A DNA stretch of 10,952 nucleotides. Source: Cerioporus squamosus (Eukaryota; Basidiomycota; Agaricomycetes; Polyporales; Polyporaceae). The position numbers and the translations under genes were made by a program. The notes under the pieces are model-generated. The model was not told where the DNA came from and ran no database searches. It was given only the letters and a program-made list of their open reading frames with translations. This document shows positions 1 to 9,261 of this stretch, piece by piece; positions within the stretch are counted from its first letter, which is position 1; every line of letters starts with the position of its first letter. The DNA lies in contig JABYQS010000932.1 in assembly GCA_022592435.1 (NCBI GenBank), forward strand, positions 1 through 10,952, given 5' to 3'.

Positions 1-603
1 GAGCATCGCGCGTGAGCGCGTGTATTCGACGAAGTACCGGTAATGCCAAGAGCCAATTGATCACGGATTGTCTGCATCGTCGGGGAGCGGGCCGGTAGGA
101 TCTGCCAGGTATCCGTGCCTTCAGGGACAGTCCAAGATGAGGTAGCGTGGGAGTCCTCCACAGGCAGGTACCACGGGCGGGGGTCTCTAGTCGAGCCTTG
201 AGCAAGTCCGTAAAGTCTCTCACCCACTTGAACCGTGGCAATGTAAATATGAGCTTGGCCTTAGACACGAGACCACCCATCGTGGTAGTCTGGATGAGGA
301 AGTGGATGCCGATAGCAATGCCCGACGCATCACTCCTATGTGACTATCGGCACATGCACGCGCCCACGAAGCTCCATAACAGACTTCCACACGTAATCGT
401 ACCCCCTGGACGACACTCTCAGTTCCGCTACACCATAGAGTTGTCGGATTTCCACCCGCGGAGATGGTTTCAGTCTATATCAATATGGACTCACCTTTGT
501 TGCAGTCACTTACTAAAGTACAAGCCGTGACGGGTGGTTTGGAGCAAGTCCACGCGGCCTTACTGAGACAAGAGGCGGTGTCTTGCAAGTATGCTGCATA
601 CTT
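1..603 (-). CDS. Unrecognised spliced gene, partial (runs off the left edge)
   Basis: I do not recognise this protein. Three minus-strand exons join in phase. Exon a is 603-495, after an acceptor ending AACAGGTAG. An intron at 494-428 starts GTGAGT and ends GTGTAG. Exon b is 427-368. A second intron at 367-260 starts GTGGGC and ends TCTAAG. Exon c is 259 to the window edge. Peptides along the model include AAYLQDTASCLSKAAWTCSK, GYDYVWKSVMELR, AHIYIATVQVGERLYGLAQG and PWYLPVEDSHATSSWTVPEG. They are soluble in character, with no membrane helix or signal peptide. The phases fit without any frame repair, which is the main argument that this is real coding sequence. The start and the upstream exons (beyond 603) are not resolved, although the minus-strand stretch 856-720 contains protein-like reading. 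The plus-strand open frames here look like shadows. Confidence 0.45.
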
Positions 604-1250
604 CTACCTGTTCAGCAGCAAACATCTTTCAGGTCTGATACAGGAACGAGGCGGCTGGAGGGTGACGACCACGCCGGGCACCGCAATAATTTGACAGCCT
701 ACCCAGCGCTTAACCTACCCGATATGGTCAAGCAGATTTGCTTTACCGCAGATCTAAACTAGGCTCGCTTGCCAGCCTGTTGTAGTTCCTCGTCCCTCAG
801 AATACAGGCTGGTACGTCTTCGCAGGGGGGGTGGCAGTGAGGTACCGTGGGAACATCTTCTCTCGCTCTCAGTCCCTCGTCCACTTGGGAGTCCAGGCTC
901 AGCCAGAAATTACGCCGTGTGGTAGATACACGACCCGGAGACCGTGGTCTCAGGGAACTTTGTCCACGATCTCGGCAGCTTGGAGGACGAGAGAATGAGT
1001 TTTACGCAAGTGCTAGCGCCCGAGCTTCGAACTCCGATCGTTCCCACCAGCCAAACTTCGCACTCAGAAGTTCTCACGGGGGGTATCTGCGACCCCCCCC
1101 CTCAAGAGCTACAAGCCTAATCTAAACGAGATCTAGCCGGGCTTGAGCAGAGCACATTCTGAATCTCCTTGCAAGTTGCGAGCCACCACTTGGCACTGGA
1201 CAACAATTCTACTTACTGCTACCTCTTCTTGTTGCTACTGTCCTCCGGAA
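604..1250. other. Stretch without an assigned gene upstream of BCP1
   Basis: This stretch lies between the unnamed minus-strand gene and the BCP1 start, so it probably holds two divergent promoters and possibly unresolved 5' exons of the minus-strand gene. A minus-strand reading from an ATG near 856 (MFPRYLTATPPCEDVPACIL) is interrupted by a TAG. There is a run of seven G at 825-831 and nine C at 1093-1101. The 40 bases before the BCP1 ATG are pyrimidine-rich (CTCTTCTTGTTGC), as is common in fungal leaders. The plus-strand open frame at 847-1125 has low-complexity Ser/Arg composition and I do not accept it as a gene. Confidence 0.4.
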
Positions 1251-2343
1251 ATGGCGAAGAGAAAGCAGCAGGAGGACAAACTGGCTGAAGGCGATGAATC
1301 CGACTCCGACCGCGTATGTCTCCTCCTCAGCAGTCGCGCGCATGTTCTCATCGCTGCTCTGACGCCAGTAGAGTCTGGTCGATGTCGACTTCGAGTTCTT
1401 CGACCCCAACGCGGACATCGACTACTTAGCTCTCAAGCGGCTCCTCACGCAGCTATTCAGCGCCGATGCGGAATCCTTTCCCCTACAAGACCTCGCGGAC
1501 CTCATCCTTTCGCAGCCTCTAGTAGGGACCACGGTCAAATGTGATGGGCGAGAGAGTGATCCGTATGCGTTCCTGACCGTGTTGAATCTTCACGTTCATA
1601 AGGTATGTTTTCCATATCTCCACTTTGCATTTGGGATGATGGAGCCGAACTATGCTCTGGTAGGACCGGCCATCCATCAAGGCACTCATCTCTTATATCC
1701 TCGAAAAGTCCTCCCCGGATGCCGTTCTGCACTCAAAAATTCAGGCCCTGATCGGTCCCAATGGCATCTCTTCCTCGGAGCATGTCGGTTTCATCTTCTC
1801 GGAACGACTGATCAACATGCCCGTGCAAATCATGCCACACATGTACCGGATGCTTGCGGACGAGATTCAGTGGGCCCTCGATGACGTGAGTCCTGCGTAA
1901 TACCTCCCGTGGATGCACCGGAGTTGACTTGAATGTTTCCCCTCAAGAATGAGCCCTATGACTTCAAATACTTCATCATCATCTCGCGCGTATATCGCTT
2001 GTCTGCAGAGGAGGCGGCCGAACTTCAAGCCTCTTCCCCGCGCACAAAACGTCAGAAACAGTCCGAGCCTCCTCCGGCCGCTGGCGTGTACCCTTTCCAC
2101 CCAGAGGATGACTACATACGCAAGGTTCGTCCGCCTAGTTTCTCCCGCATGTTTAGTGAGCTGAGTTCGGTTATATCACGACAGTTCGCAACGCACACGC
2201 TGGACTACACCTTCACGCACGCGCAGCCTCGGGATGCTGAGGCCTTCGGATTGGACACGGGTGGGCGTATGATGCTCGTACCGGCCGCCCGTCTGCGCAA
2301 TGTGGCGACTGCGCTCGCAGAGGCATATCCGCAGCCTTCATAG
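1251..2343 (+). CDS. BCP1: BCP1/BCCIP-family protein (nuclear export and ribosomal-protein chaperone)
   Basis: Five exons are seen: 1251-1313, 1372-1602, 1664-1885, 1948-2124 and 2185-2343. They sum to 852 bases, 283 residues plus TAG, the usual size for yeast Bcp1. Introns are 58-62 bases; the first has CTGAC before its acceptor. Family features: an acidic N-terminus after MAKRKQQ (DESDSD), then VDVDFEFFDPN and DYLALKRLLTQLF, the block typical of BCCIP/Bcp1, then DPYAFLTVLNLHVHK, HVGFIFSERLINMPVQIMP, NEPYDFKYFIIISRVY, and near the C-terminus FGLDTGGRMMLVPAARL. A basic PRTKRQK patch lies at residues 203-209 and could be a nuclear signal. In yeast, Bcp1 is known to act in nuclear export of the PI4P 5-kinase Mss4 and as an escort for ribosomal protein Rpl23; BCCIP is the metazoan relative. 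The start at 1251 is the first ATG of the acidic N-terminal reading. The splice pattern is inferred by matching family peptides. No break is seen. Confidence 0.93.
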
Positions 2344-2802
2344 CCCCGCTCTTCGCCTGTACTGTAGCGTCTAGTATTGTGTACATCTCAGTGTCACCCA
2401 TCTTTTGGACGGCTTACTGCACTTGATCATCAGACGGGTTCGTGCCTCTAAAGCGTACGAATGATATCTAGTACATCCACCCCGACTTAACCGTGTTTTG
2501 TAGCGCAAAATGGAGTCGAACTGGTGCACGATCTACAGTTGCTTTCGAGTAGTTTGGCTGCGATTGAGATCGTATTTGCGTTGGCGGTAGGGAGCAAGTA
2601 GTAGGGAGTTTGTGGCTGCGAATTGCCGAACGGAGTAGCGCGCGGGTTGCGCAGACTCCGCGTCTGGCTGCGCTAGCCTAAGCCTGCGTCCTGCGTCACT
2701 GTCCGTCCCACCCACTACTTCCTTCCCCTTCCCCTTGCGGCCTCGCGGCGCGTATACGACCGCTCTTCTTAGCTTGTCTGGTCTCGCCCAGGATCTTCAG
2801 CC
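2344..2802 (+). promoter_or_regulatory. Intergenic region: BCP1 3' end and VPS35 promoter
   Basis: The 459 bases between the BCP1 stop and the VPS35 ATG must hold the 3' untranslated end of the first gene and the promoter and leader of the second, as both point the same way. The clearest element is a pyrimidine tract at 2718-2735 (CTTCCTTCCCCTTCCCCT), about 70 bases before the ATG. Such CT-rich blocks are common near transcription starts of highly expressed fungal genes. I see no convincing TATA box close to it. The short minus-strand open frame here (2715-2533) shows no family features. Confidence 0.5.
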
Positions 2803-5800
2803 ATGTCCACGACGGCGACGCCAGCAGCGCCAGTGGAGGAGGGCAAGCTCCTCAGCGAGTCGCTCAGCATCGTCAAGCTGCAAGACAAGCAGATGAAGCG
2901 ACATCTCGTTCGTACGGCAAGATTGAAAGGCTATCTGCTCTCTGACCGCGCTTTGTCTACACCAGGAGCTGGACCAGTTGATGGACGCGCTCAAGAGCGC
3001 GAGTCTCATGTTGGCTGAGCTTCGGACGTCCTCGCTCTCACCCAAGCAGTACTACGAGCTATGTACGTGTCTCCATCTGCTTCGCACGGGTCTACAACTT
3101 ACCCTCGTTCTCGCAGACATGGCTGTCTTCGATTCTCTCCGTCATTTATCCAACTATCTATACGACGCGCACGTCCAAAACCGGCACCACCTCGCGGACC
3201 TCTACGAACTTGTACAATATGCCGGCAACATCGTGCCCCGACTCTACCTCATGATCACTGTCGGCTCCGTCTATATGTCTATCCCCGACGCGCCCGTGAA
3301 GGAGGTCATGAAGGACATGCTTGAGATGTCGCGGGGAGTGTTGCACCCAATCAGGGGATTGTTCCTTCGCCACTACCTCAGCGGGCAGACGAGGGATCAT
3401 CTACCTGTTGGAGACGATGCTGGGTGCGTCGGTATTCATATTTCTTCCAATTGCCTGACACTGACCTGCGGCAGACCGAAGGGAAACCTGCAAGACTCGA
3501 TCACGTTCGTGCTCACGAACTTCATCGAGATGAACAAGCTATGGGTACGGCTCCAGCACCAGGGTCATTCAAGAGACAGGGAGAAGCGCGAGATGGAGCG
3601 GCGCGAACTCCGTATTCTCGTCGGCACGAACCTGGTCCGGCTCAGTCAGCTAGACGGCGTCGACCTGGAAATGTATCAGACCAACATTCTTCCCAGTATC
3701 CTGCAGCAAATTGTCGTTTGCAAGGATGTCATTGCTCAGGAATACTTGATGGAGGTGGTCATCCAGGTGCGTAGATTCATACTTTCTCATACCCGATACC
3801 TACAAGCATGACTGCAGGTCTTCACGGACGAATTCCACCTGTACACCCTTGGTCCTTTTCTCTCTGCCACCGCACAACTGCACCCCAAAGTCAACATCAA
3901 GCAGATTGTCATTGCCCTTATCGACCGACTCGCCGCATACGCCGCACGTGAAGCTGAGAATGAGGATCCCGAGGAGACGAAGCGGCAGGAGGAGGCAGCC
4001 GCTCGTCGTCTTGCTGAGCGCGTCAAGCAGGCCCGCGGGACACGGCAGAACGGACACGGCGCCACGTCCCCAACTACAGAGTCTGCGCCTGTGAGCAACG
4101 AATGGGGTTCTCCGCCTACCAGCCCCGTTGCGTCTGAGAAGCCGGAGCCGACCTCGCCCACGGCTAATGGCACCGCGGAAGGTGGCGAAGCGGAGACGAA
4201 CGGGAAGGGCAAGGAGAAGGAGAAGGAGGCCGCGGAGCCGGAGCAGGTCAAGAAGTTCAGAGGTGTTCCTGAGAACGTGAAGCTGTTCGAGGTGTTCTGG
4301 CATCAAGTGGTCGAGCTCATTAAGGTGGGTAGCACTTAGCCCACGCTCTGTCTGTCCTGCGACTAACCCCAACCTCAGGCCCGTCCAGACTTATCGATAC
4401 AGGACATCACTGCTCTCCTGGTCTCGTTGATGAATCTGTCAGTAAGCTGCTATCCTGACCGCCTGGAGTATGTCGATCAGATCCTCGGCTTCGCCGCGGA
4501 GAAAATCAGGGAATTCACAGACAGGTGAGCTTTCAACCTACAAACCCAGTCAGCGGTTCCTGAGACAGAATCAATAGCCCCCGACCTCCACCATCCTCAA
4601 ACCATTGCGAACATGTCAGCGCTTCTGAACGCGCCAATCAACTCGTACCAATCCGTGCTCACTCTCCTTGCTCTGCAACAATACTCTGCACTCCTTACAC
4701 AACAACCATACTCCACTCGGCGCACACTCGCACACTCACTAATCTCCTCTGTTCTCAAGAACGAGACGATCATTGAGACGCCTGAGGATGTCAATGGCAT
4801 CCTGGATCTATGTCACGTACTCATTCGCGACCAAGCGGATGCAGGCACGGGTCCTGGGGCACATAGCCAACCTATAGGTGGGAAGGATCCGCGTAGAGGG
4901 CCGTATCACCACGAACGCGAAGAGATAGCTGAGGAACAGGGTTGGGTCGCGCGTATGGTGCATCTCTTCCGCTCGGAGAACCTTGACGTGCAGTTTGAGG
5001 TAAGTTAGCCCTACTTTTTCCGCGCAACCAATACTTACTCTCACACGACAGATCCTTCAAACCGCGCGGCGACACTTCGAGACCGGTGGTGAGCGGATCC
5101 GCTTCACTTACCCCGCCCTCATCACGTCACGCCATCAGTTGTGCCGGACGGTACAAAAATCGCGAACACCTGGAGGATGACTGGAAGTCAAGGTGACGAC
5201 GATTAATCAGTCGTGCGGAGATCAACTCGATACTATACTCTACCAATGTGGACGCCTCCCGCCATCGCACTGCGCCTGTTTCCTCCTGCCGCGCAGACGC
5301 AGACGAGTGCGGCTTCGAGGACCTGACGTACGACAGTTACGTGGAGGCATTCACTGTCTACGAGGAGAGCATCTCGGAGAGCACGCCGCCACTGCAGGCG
5401 ATCACCCTCATCATGGCACGCTGCAAGGCGCGCGGGTGTTCAGCGAGGACAACAACTACGACCACGCCATCACGAAGGCGCCCTGCATGGCGCGAAGCTG
5501 CTCAAGAAGCCCCATCAGGCGAGCGCAGTCAACCTCGCGAGCCATCTGTGGTGGCAAGAGTCGCCTGAAGAGGACGCCCTGAGGAAGCGAAGGAGACTGA
5601 GAAGAATGGCGCGAAGGAGGAGGGCGCGAAGAAGGCTGTAAGTCTGCTTGCGATGCTGTAGTTGCTTGAGGATGCTAACCATGGTTGGGCAGTATCCTCT
5701 ACAGGACAGCAAGCGTGTTCTGGAGTGCCTGCAGAAGGCGCTCCGGATCGCAAACTCGGCGACAGAAGAGATCATTACTATCCAACTCTATTGCGACACC

Positions 5801-6192
5801 CTCGACCAATATCTGTACTATCTCGACCGCGGCGCCCCAGCGGTAAGTTGCCAGCGTAGCCCGCCTCGTCTCGCGCAGTCTGCTGACGGCACACCTCCTC
5901 ACCCCAGATTACACCGAAATTCGTCAACAGCCTTGTCGAGCTCATCACGTCCTCCATCGATAGTATCGCTTCACCTGACGTGCACCCATCACAACGGGCG
6001 CCGCCAGGGCTTCTCGAGGGCGTCCAGACCCCCGAGATGATCAACAGACTTCCGCAACACGCTCATGTACATCCAAACGAAGAAGGCCGCCGCCGCGCCG
6101 CAGAGACCGCAAGCGCAAGTACGACTGATTTGCGGTGGGACGACGTGGACATCGTCGGGGCGATGCTCAAGATGGGTATCCCGACACGATGA
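2803..6192 (+). CDS. VPS35: Vacuolar protein sorting protein 35, retromer core subunit; C-terminal half frame-disrupted
   Basis: VPS35 is the scaffold of the retromer complex, which returns cargo receptors from endosomes to the Golgi. It binds VPS26 with its N-terminal end and VPS29 with its C-terminal solenoid. Exons: 2803-2907, 2966-3062, 3117-3423, 3475-3766, 3818-4324, 4379-4524, 4578-4999, 5052-5637, 5693-5842 and 5908-6192, about 960 codons (human about 796). Diagnostic peptides: [19 protein letters not shown] (PRLYLM at residues 108-113 is the VPS26-binding motif), [39 protein letters not shown] and [11 protein letters not shown]. Residues about 312-414 are a low-complexity linker. Exons 1-6 are intact. 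The exon 6/7 junction has one C too many for the frame, and exon 8 (5052-5637) and exon 10 show about ten frame changes between conserved peptides. So it is either a decaying gene or an error-rich consensus. The identity is certain; intactness is not. Confidence 0.93.
3950..4258 (+). other. Low-complexity linker inserted in VPS35
   Basis: This part of exon 5 codes for about 103 residues between the conserved [10 protein letters not shown] segment and [18 protein letters not shown]. Human VPS35 passes from one to the other in a few residues. The linker starts with a charged stretch rich in Glu and Arg ([20 protein letters not shown]), continues with Ser/Pro/Thr-rich sequence (SPPTSP) and ends with Lys/Glu repeats ([10 protein letters not shown]). 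It is probably disordered and exposed. The reading frame is open across it and no splice sites are needed, so it appears to be part of the protein rather than a missed intron. Its role is unknown; phosphorylation of the Ser-Pro sites would be a reasonable guess only. Confidence 0.75.
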
Positions 6193-6885
6193 ACGACGGG
6201 CACCCAGCACCCAGCTTTCTGTGTGTAGGAGTAGTAGGACTGTCGCCCATCTTGGGCACTTGAATGCGGCGGGGCGGAAGGGATGGACTTTGCGAGTTGG
6301 TTTCTGCGTGGCGATCCGTATTCTATGTTGTCTATTGTGGCCGGTAGATACCTTTGTCTTTCATGTGTATAATGCACCTTCACATTGCTTCTCTTCTCTT
6401 GTTTGGGGTGCCAGTATCACACTGCAGTCGAAGTGCTTCAGAGGGTACGCAGTCGCTACTTAGAGAGATAGCCGATCTTGAGCTTGAGCTTGCACTCAAT
6501 AACCTATCCACTGCATCCCAGAATACTTACTTATAATCTTCAAGTACTCGATGCCAGTCTCCCCTGATGCGGTCAGTGTGCTTTCGAGGCTGGCAAGGAC
6601 ACTTCGAGGTAACCAACGCCGACTCGGATTCGGACGGTTGGATGAACACGGTATACATTCTGCTATTGTTCTCTCGACGTGTGCACTGATGCCACTCACT
6701 ATTTACTCGTTACTCCGGTAAGACCTCATGGGATTAGAGGTGCTCTTGATCGTATAAGCTATGCAGGCGTAATTGGGTCGTCTCATCGGAGTCAAAGCGC
6801 GTTATTACTAGTATCGCCAGTCATAGGATAATCTGCATAGCTCCGAGTCTAGTGTAGTCCGAGTCGCGTCGTCGCAGGGCCACCG
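6193..6885. other. Intergenic region between convergent VPS35 and transporter genes
   Basis: The 693 bases between two stop codons that face each other must hold two 3' untranslated regions. I see no tRNA, no long inverted repeat and no open frame with family features. A short direct repeat of CTTGAG lies at about 6477-6494. The plus-strand open frame running from 6065 to 6463 starts inside the last VPS35 exon, where it carries a stretch of true VPS35 sequence ([13 protein letters not shown]), and then continues into this region as non-coding sequence. Confidence 0.5.
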
Positions 6886-9041
6886 CTACATGACATACTC
6901 AAACCAAATGCTCTCGTTCGGCATGGGAACCCCATGCGGCGGCCGTTCTCCATACTCACGTATGTATGCCTCCCGAGCAAGCTGCTTCCCCTATTCCCGG
7001 CCTTCAAGTACGCAAGCGACGCCCCGCACAGGATGATTCCGATCTGGAATGCGAGCAGCGTGATCGTAGCGGCGGTGTATCCTGGAGGTCGATAGCGTTC
7101 CATATAACCGCACACGACAAGATAGCACCGAGTTCCGAGACCTACTAGTGAAGGCGATAGCTGACGTGCGTCGAACCAGAGGGGCCGTGTTGTTTGCTTG
7201 CCATGTGGCAAGAGCGGGGTTTAGTACACAGCAGCTCCCAGAGACGGCGAGAATCAGCGCCAGGTAGCGTATAGAGTGCTCGCCGGACGCTAGATGGAAT
7301 TGAGTTGGACATGTCACACACTGACCTCAAATGCATTGGCTCACCGATGTATATCGCGAAGCCGCAGCTGAATAGCGGCGCTGATTACGGTGGTTAAGCC
7401 CCGACAGCCGTATCGTCAGAGACCAGGGAGGCAAGGAGAGCCTAGACTGCAAGGAAGTCAGCGATGTCAATATCGAAGTCCAGTCGGTGTGGAATTACAT
7501 GCGGCGCCGATGGCAAAAGGTGGGACACTCATAAGCTGCGTGTTTGTCCCTTTGAAGCCTAGACCCGCGACAATGGTAGGCAGGAAGCTGAGGTTCCGTC
7601 AGACATATGTCCTTCCTAGGATATCCCAGGCTAAACTACGCACTATGAAAAGCCGCCTTTTGTGACACCTGTTGTTAATCGTTGATTCAACCGGAAGCAA
7701 TGATAATTCACGCGACGTACACACGAGAAACCCGGCCAATGCGTTCAGTAGGACGTGAGGCTGCACCAAGGCATGGCCCAACTCATACCAGAATCTGCCG
7801 CGTTCATTTGCCTCGATGTCACAGCTGTCCCCACCATGGCGCTCGCGACAAATTGCTTATCCCTTTCTTGCAGGAAGAAGATGGACGATGGGCTCTTGGG
7901 CATGAGAGCAGACGTATAAGACCGAATGCCACGGCCGCGACACCCTCCTATCAATTCATATTGACTGGTTAGATTGCATTCAAAAAGCTAGAGAGATAAC
8001 TCACTAGCAGAAAGATCCATGCATATCCCGACCTGTGGAGGAGGCCGTCCATGCGCACTATTCCGGCGGCGAGCAGACTCGATATGGAGGGCGATAAAGT
8101 GAGCGAGGCGAACATGATGGACATTCTGGGGAACATCAACACAGAGGGGGCGAGAGGAGAAACCAGCAGAGCCCACCTCAGTTCTAGCATGCGACGAGGG
8201 TAAAAACAGGAGAGATATACCATACAACCAGTAACGAGGGCTCCTACGAGAAGCAGAGCAATATTGTCAACCTCGACGAATGAACGAGTTTGAGACGATA
8301 CCTTCGAAAAGTGTAACGAGAATCCGACACGCGACGAATGCAGGGTACGTTGTCGCCACTCCTGTGCAACCGCCTTAGTGCTGAGTTTGAATAACGCCAA
8401 TATACGGGGATATCACCTTGAAGAGCACTGCTGAGGCCCTGGAGAATCATAAATTGGCAAGAGGACATGCGGGCCGACAACCTAGCAGCGAACAAATGAA
8501 TCAGGATACCGTAAACAACCTAAAATGGGCTCACTATCATCAGGAAGTTGGACGGAATCTGCATAACAATAAGTGGTCTGTATATGCTTGAGTCTCAGCA
8601 TGGTCCTGCAACCCATGACCGAAAGTCACCATCTAGGACGCACATGATGGAGGCCGTCATGGCGATACTAAACTGCGAAGACTGTCAGCGTCATCGTCCG
8701 AAATCGAAGGGACGCCTACAGAGATGCACTGTTCGTCTGAATATCCAAGGTCTGTTGAAGACCGGCAACCCATGCGTTGCCAACGTTCGCCGCGTCCTGG
8801 AGGTCGTCGATGAACAGTGAATCAAGGGTCAGGCGAAGTGACAACCAGGCCGATAAACAGTAGATCATGACGACAATAGGGAGCACGATGAGGTCTAGCT
8901 TCAACCATACCCGGCTCGACCGTACAGAAGACTCCGGAACATTGCGCATGGTCAATCGAGGGTACGACAGCCTGCTCGAGGGTGCCTGTGGGTAGCTTGT
9001 CGTCGATCTATTTTCGTCGCAGATCGAGAGGGGGGGTCCAT
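6886..9041 (-). pseudogene. Major facilitator transporter, Dal5/TNA1-like anion:cation symporter, disrupted
   Basis: The product would be a 12-helix plasma-membrane permease of the fungal family that takes up allantoate, nicotinate, pantothenate or similar acids; the substrate cannot be told. Reading from 9041 down: helix 1 LKLDLIVLPIVVMIY (8904), VGNAWVAGLQQTLDIQT (8784), IPSNFLM (8558), FVACRILVTLFEG (8343), YLSCFYPRRMLELR (8217-8176), SLLAAGIVRMDGLLHRSGYA (8079), FWYELGHALVQPHVL (7793), YFLPTIVAGLGF (7586), PALATWQANNTAPLVRR (7218), TAATITLLAFQIGIILC (about 7075) and the C-terminus PNESIWFEYVM ending in TAG at 6888-6886. These follow the family order exactly. Several introns are clear (7720-7669, 7643-7588). 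Breaks: TAG at 8522-8520 and 7444-7442, and frame changes near 7915, 7830, 7416, 7363, 7120 and 6985. The start could be 9041 or 8949. It is most likely a pseudogene, or a gene with consensus errors. Confidence 0.85.
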
Positions 9042-9254
9042 GGTAAAGAGCCTCGCTTGGATAACACGAGGGTAGCGAGTCCGGGATAGAAGGAGTGATC
9101 CTGCGGCGCGTGGCTGAGTTGACGCGTTGAGGTTACGAGTCGCCGTCGAAGTCGCTGGGGCCGATGTCGAAATGCGGGCGGGATCCTGGAGGCGAGCGAA
9201 TACGACGAGAGGAAGAGAGAGCTGCTATAAATATTCTGGAGCGTCGGACCCGCT

Positions 9255-9261
9255 CTTTATA
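9255..9261 (-). promoter_or_regulatory. Possible TATA box of the transporter gene
   Basis: On the minus strand this reads TATAAAG, about 215 bases before the ATG at 9041. A second AT-rich element, TATAAATA on the plus strand, lies at 9226-9233. The distance is within the fungal range, but a seven-base match is weak evidence and no transcription start is known. Confidence 0.25.

Noticed and set aside
147..530. Plus-strand open frame of 127 codons
   Set aside because: It lies opposite the in-phase minus-strand exons, has no family motif and is Arg/His-rich, as expected of a shadow frame.
136..852. Two similar blocks, GAGGTAGCGTGGGA (about 139) and GAGGTACCGTGGGA (about 839)
   Set aside because: The similarity stops after 14 bases and no flanking homology or target-site duplication is seen.
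847..1544. Plus-strand open frames 847-1125 and 1143-1544
   Set aside because: The first is low-complexity without motifs. The second runs through the BCP1 start in another frame and ignores the clear splice sites.
1886..2100. Open frames on both strands over BCP1 exon 4
   Set aside because: The BCP1 reading matches its family across the exon; the others have no support.
3787..4372. Two long minus-strand open frames opposite VPS35
   Set aside because: They mirror the GC-rich linker and conserved exon 5, have Leu/Arg and Ser/Ala-rich composition, and are shadows.
6065..6463. Plus-strand open frame as a separate gene after VPS35
   Set aside because: Its first 20 or so residues are VPS35 sequence shifted by an indel; the rest is the 3' untranslated region.
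6477..6494. CTTGAG tandem repeat
   Set aside because: Only two full copies plus a partial one; too short to mean anything.
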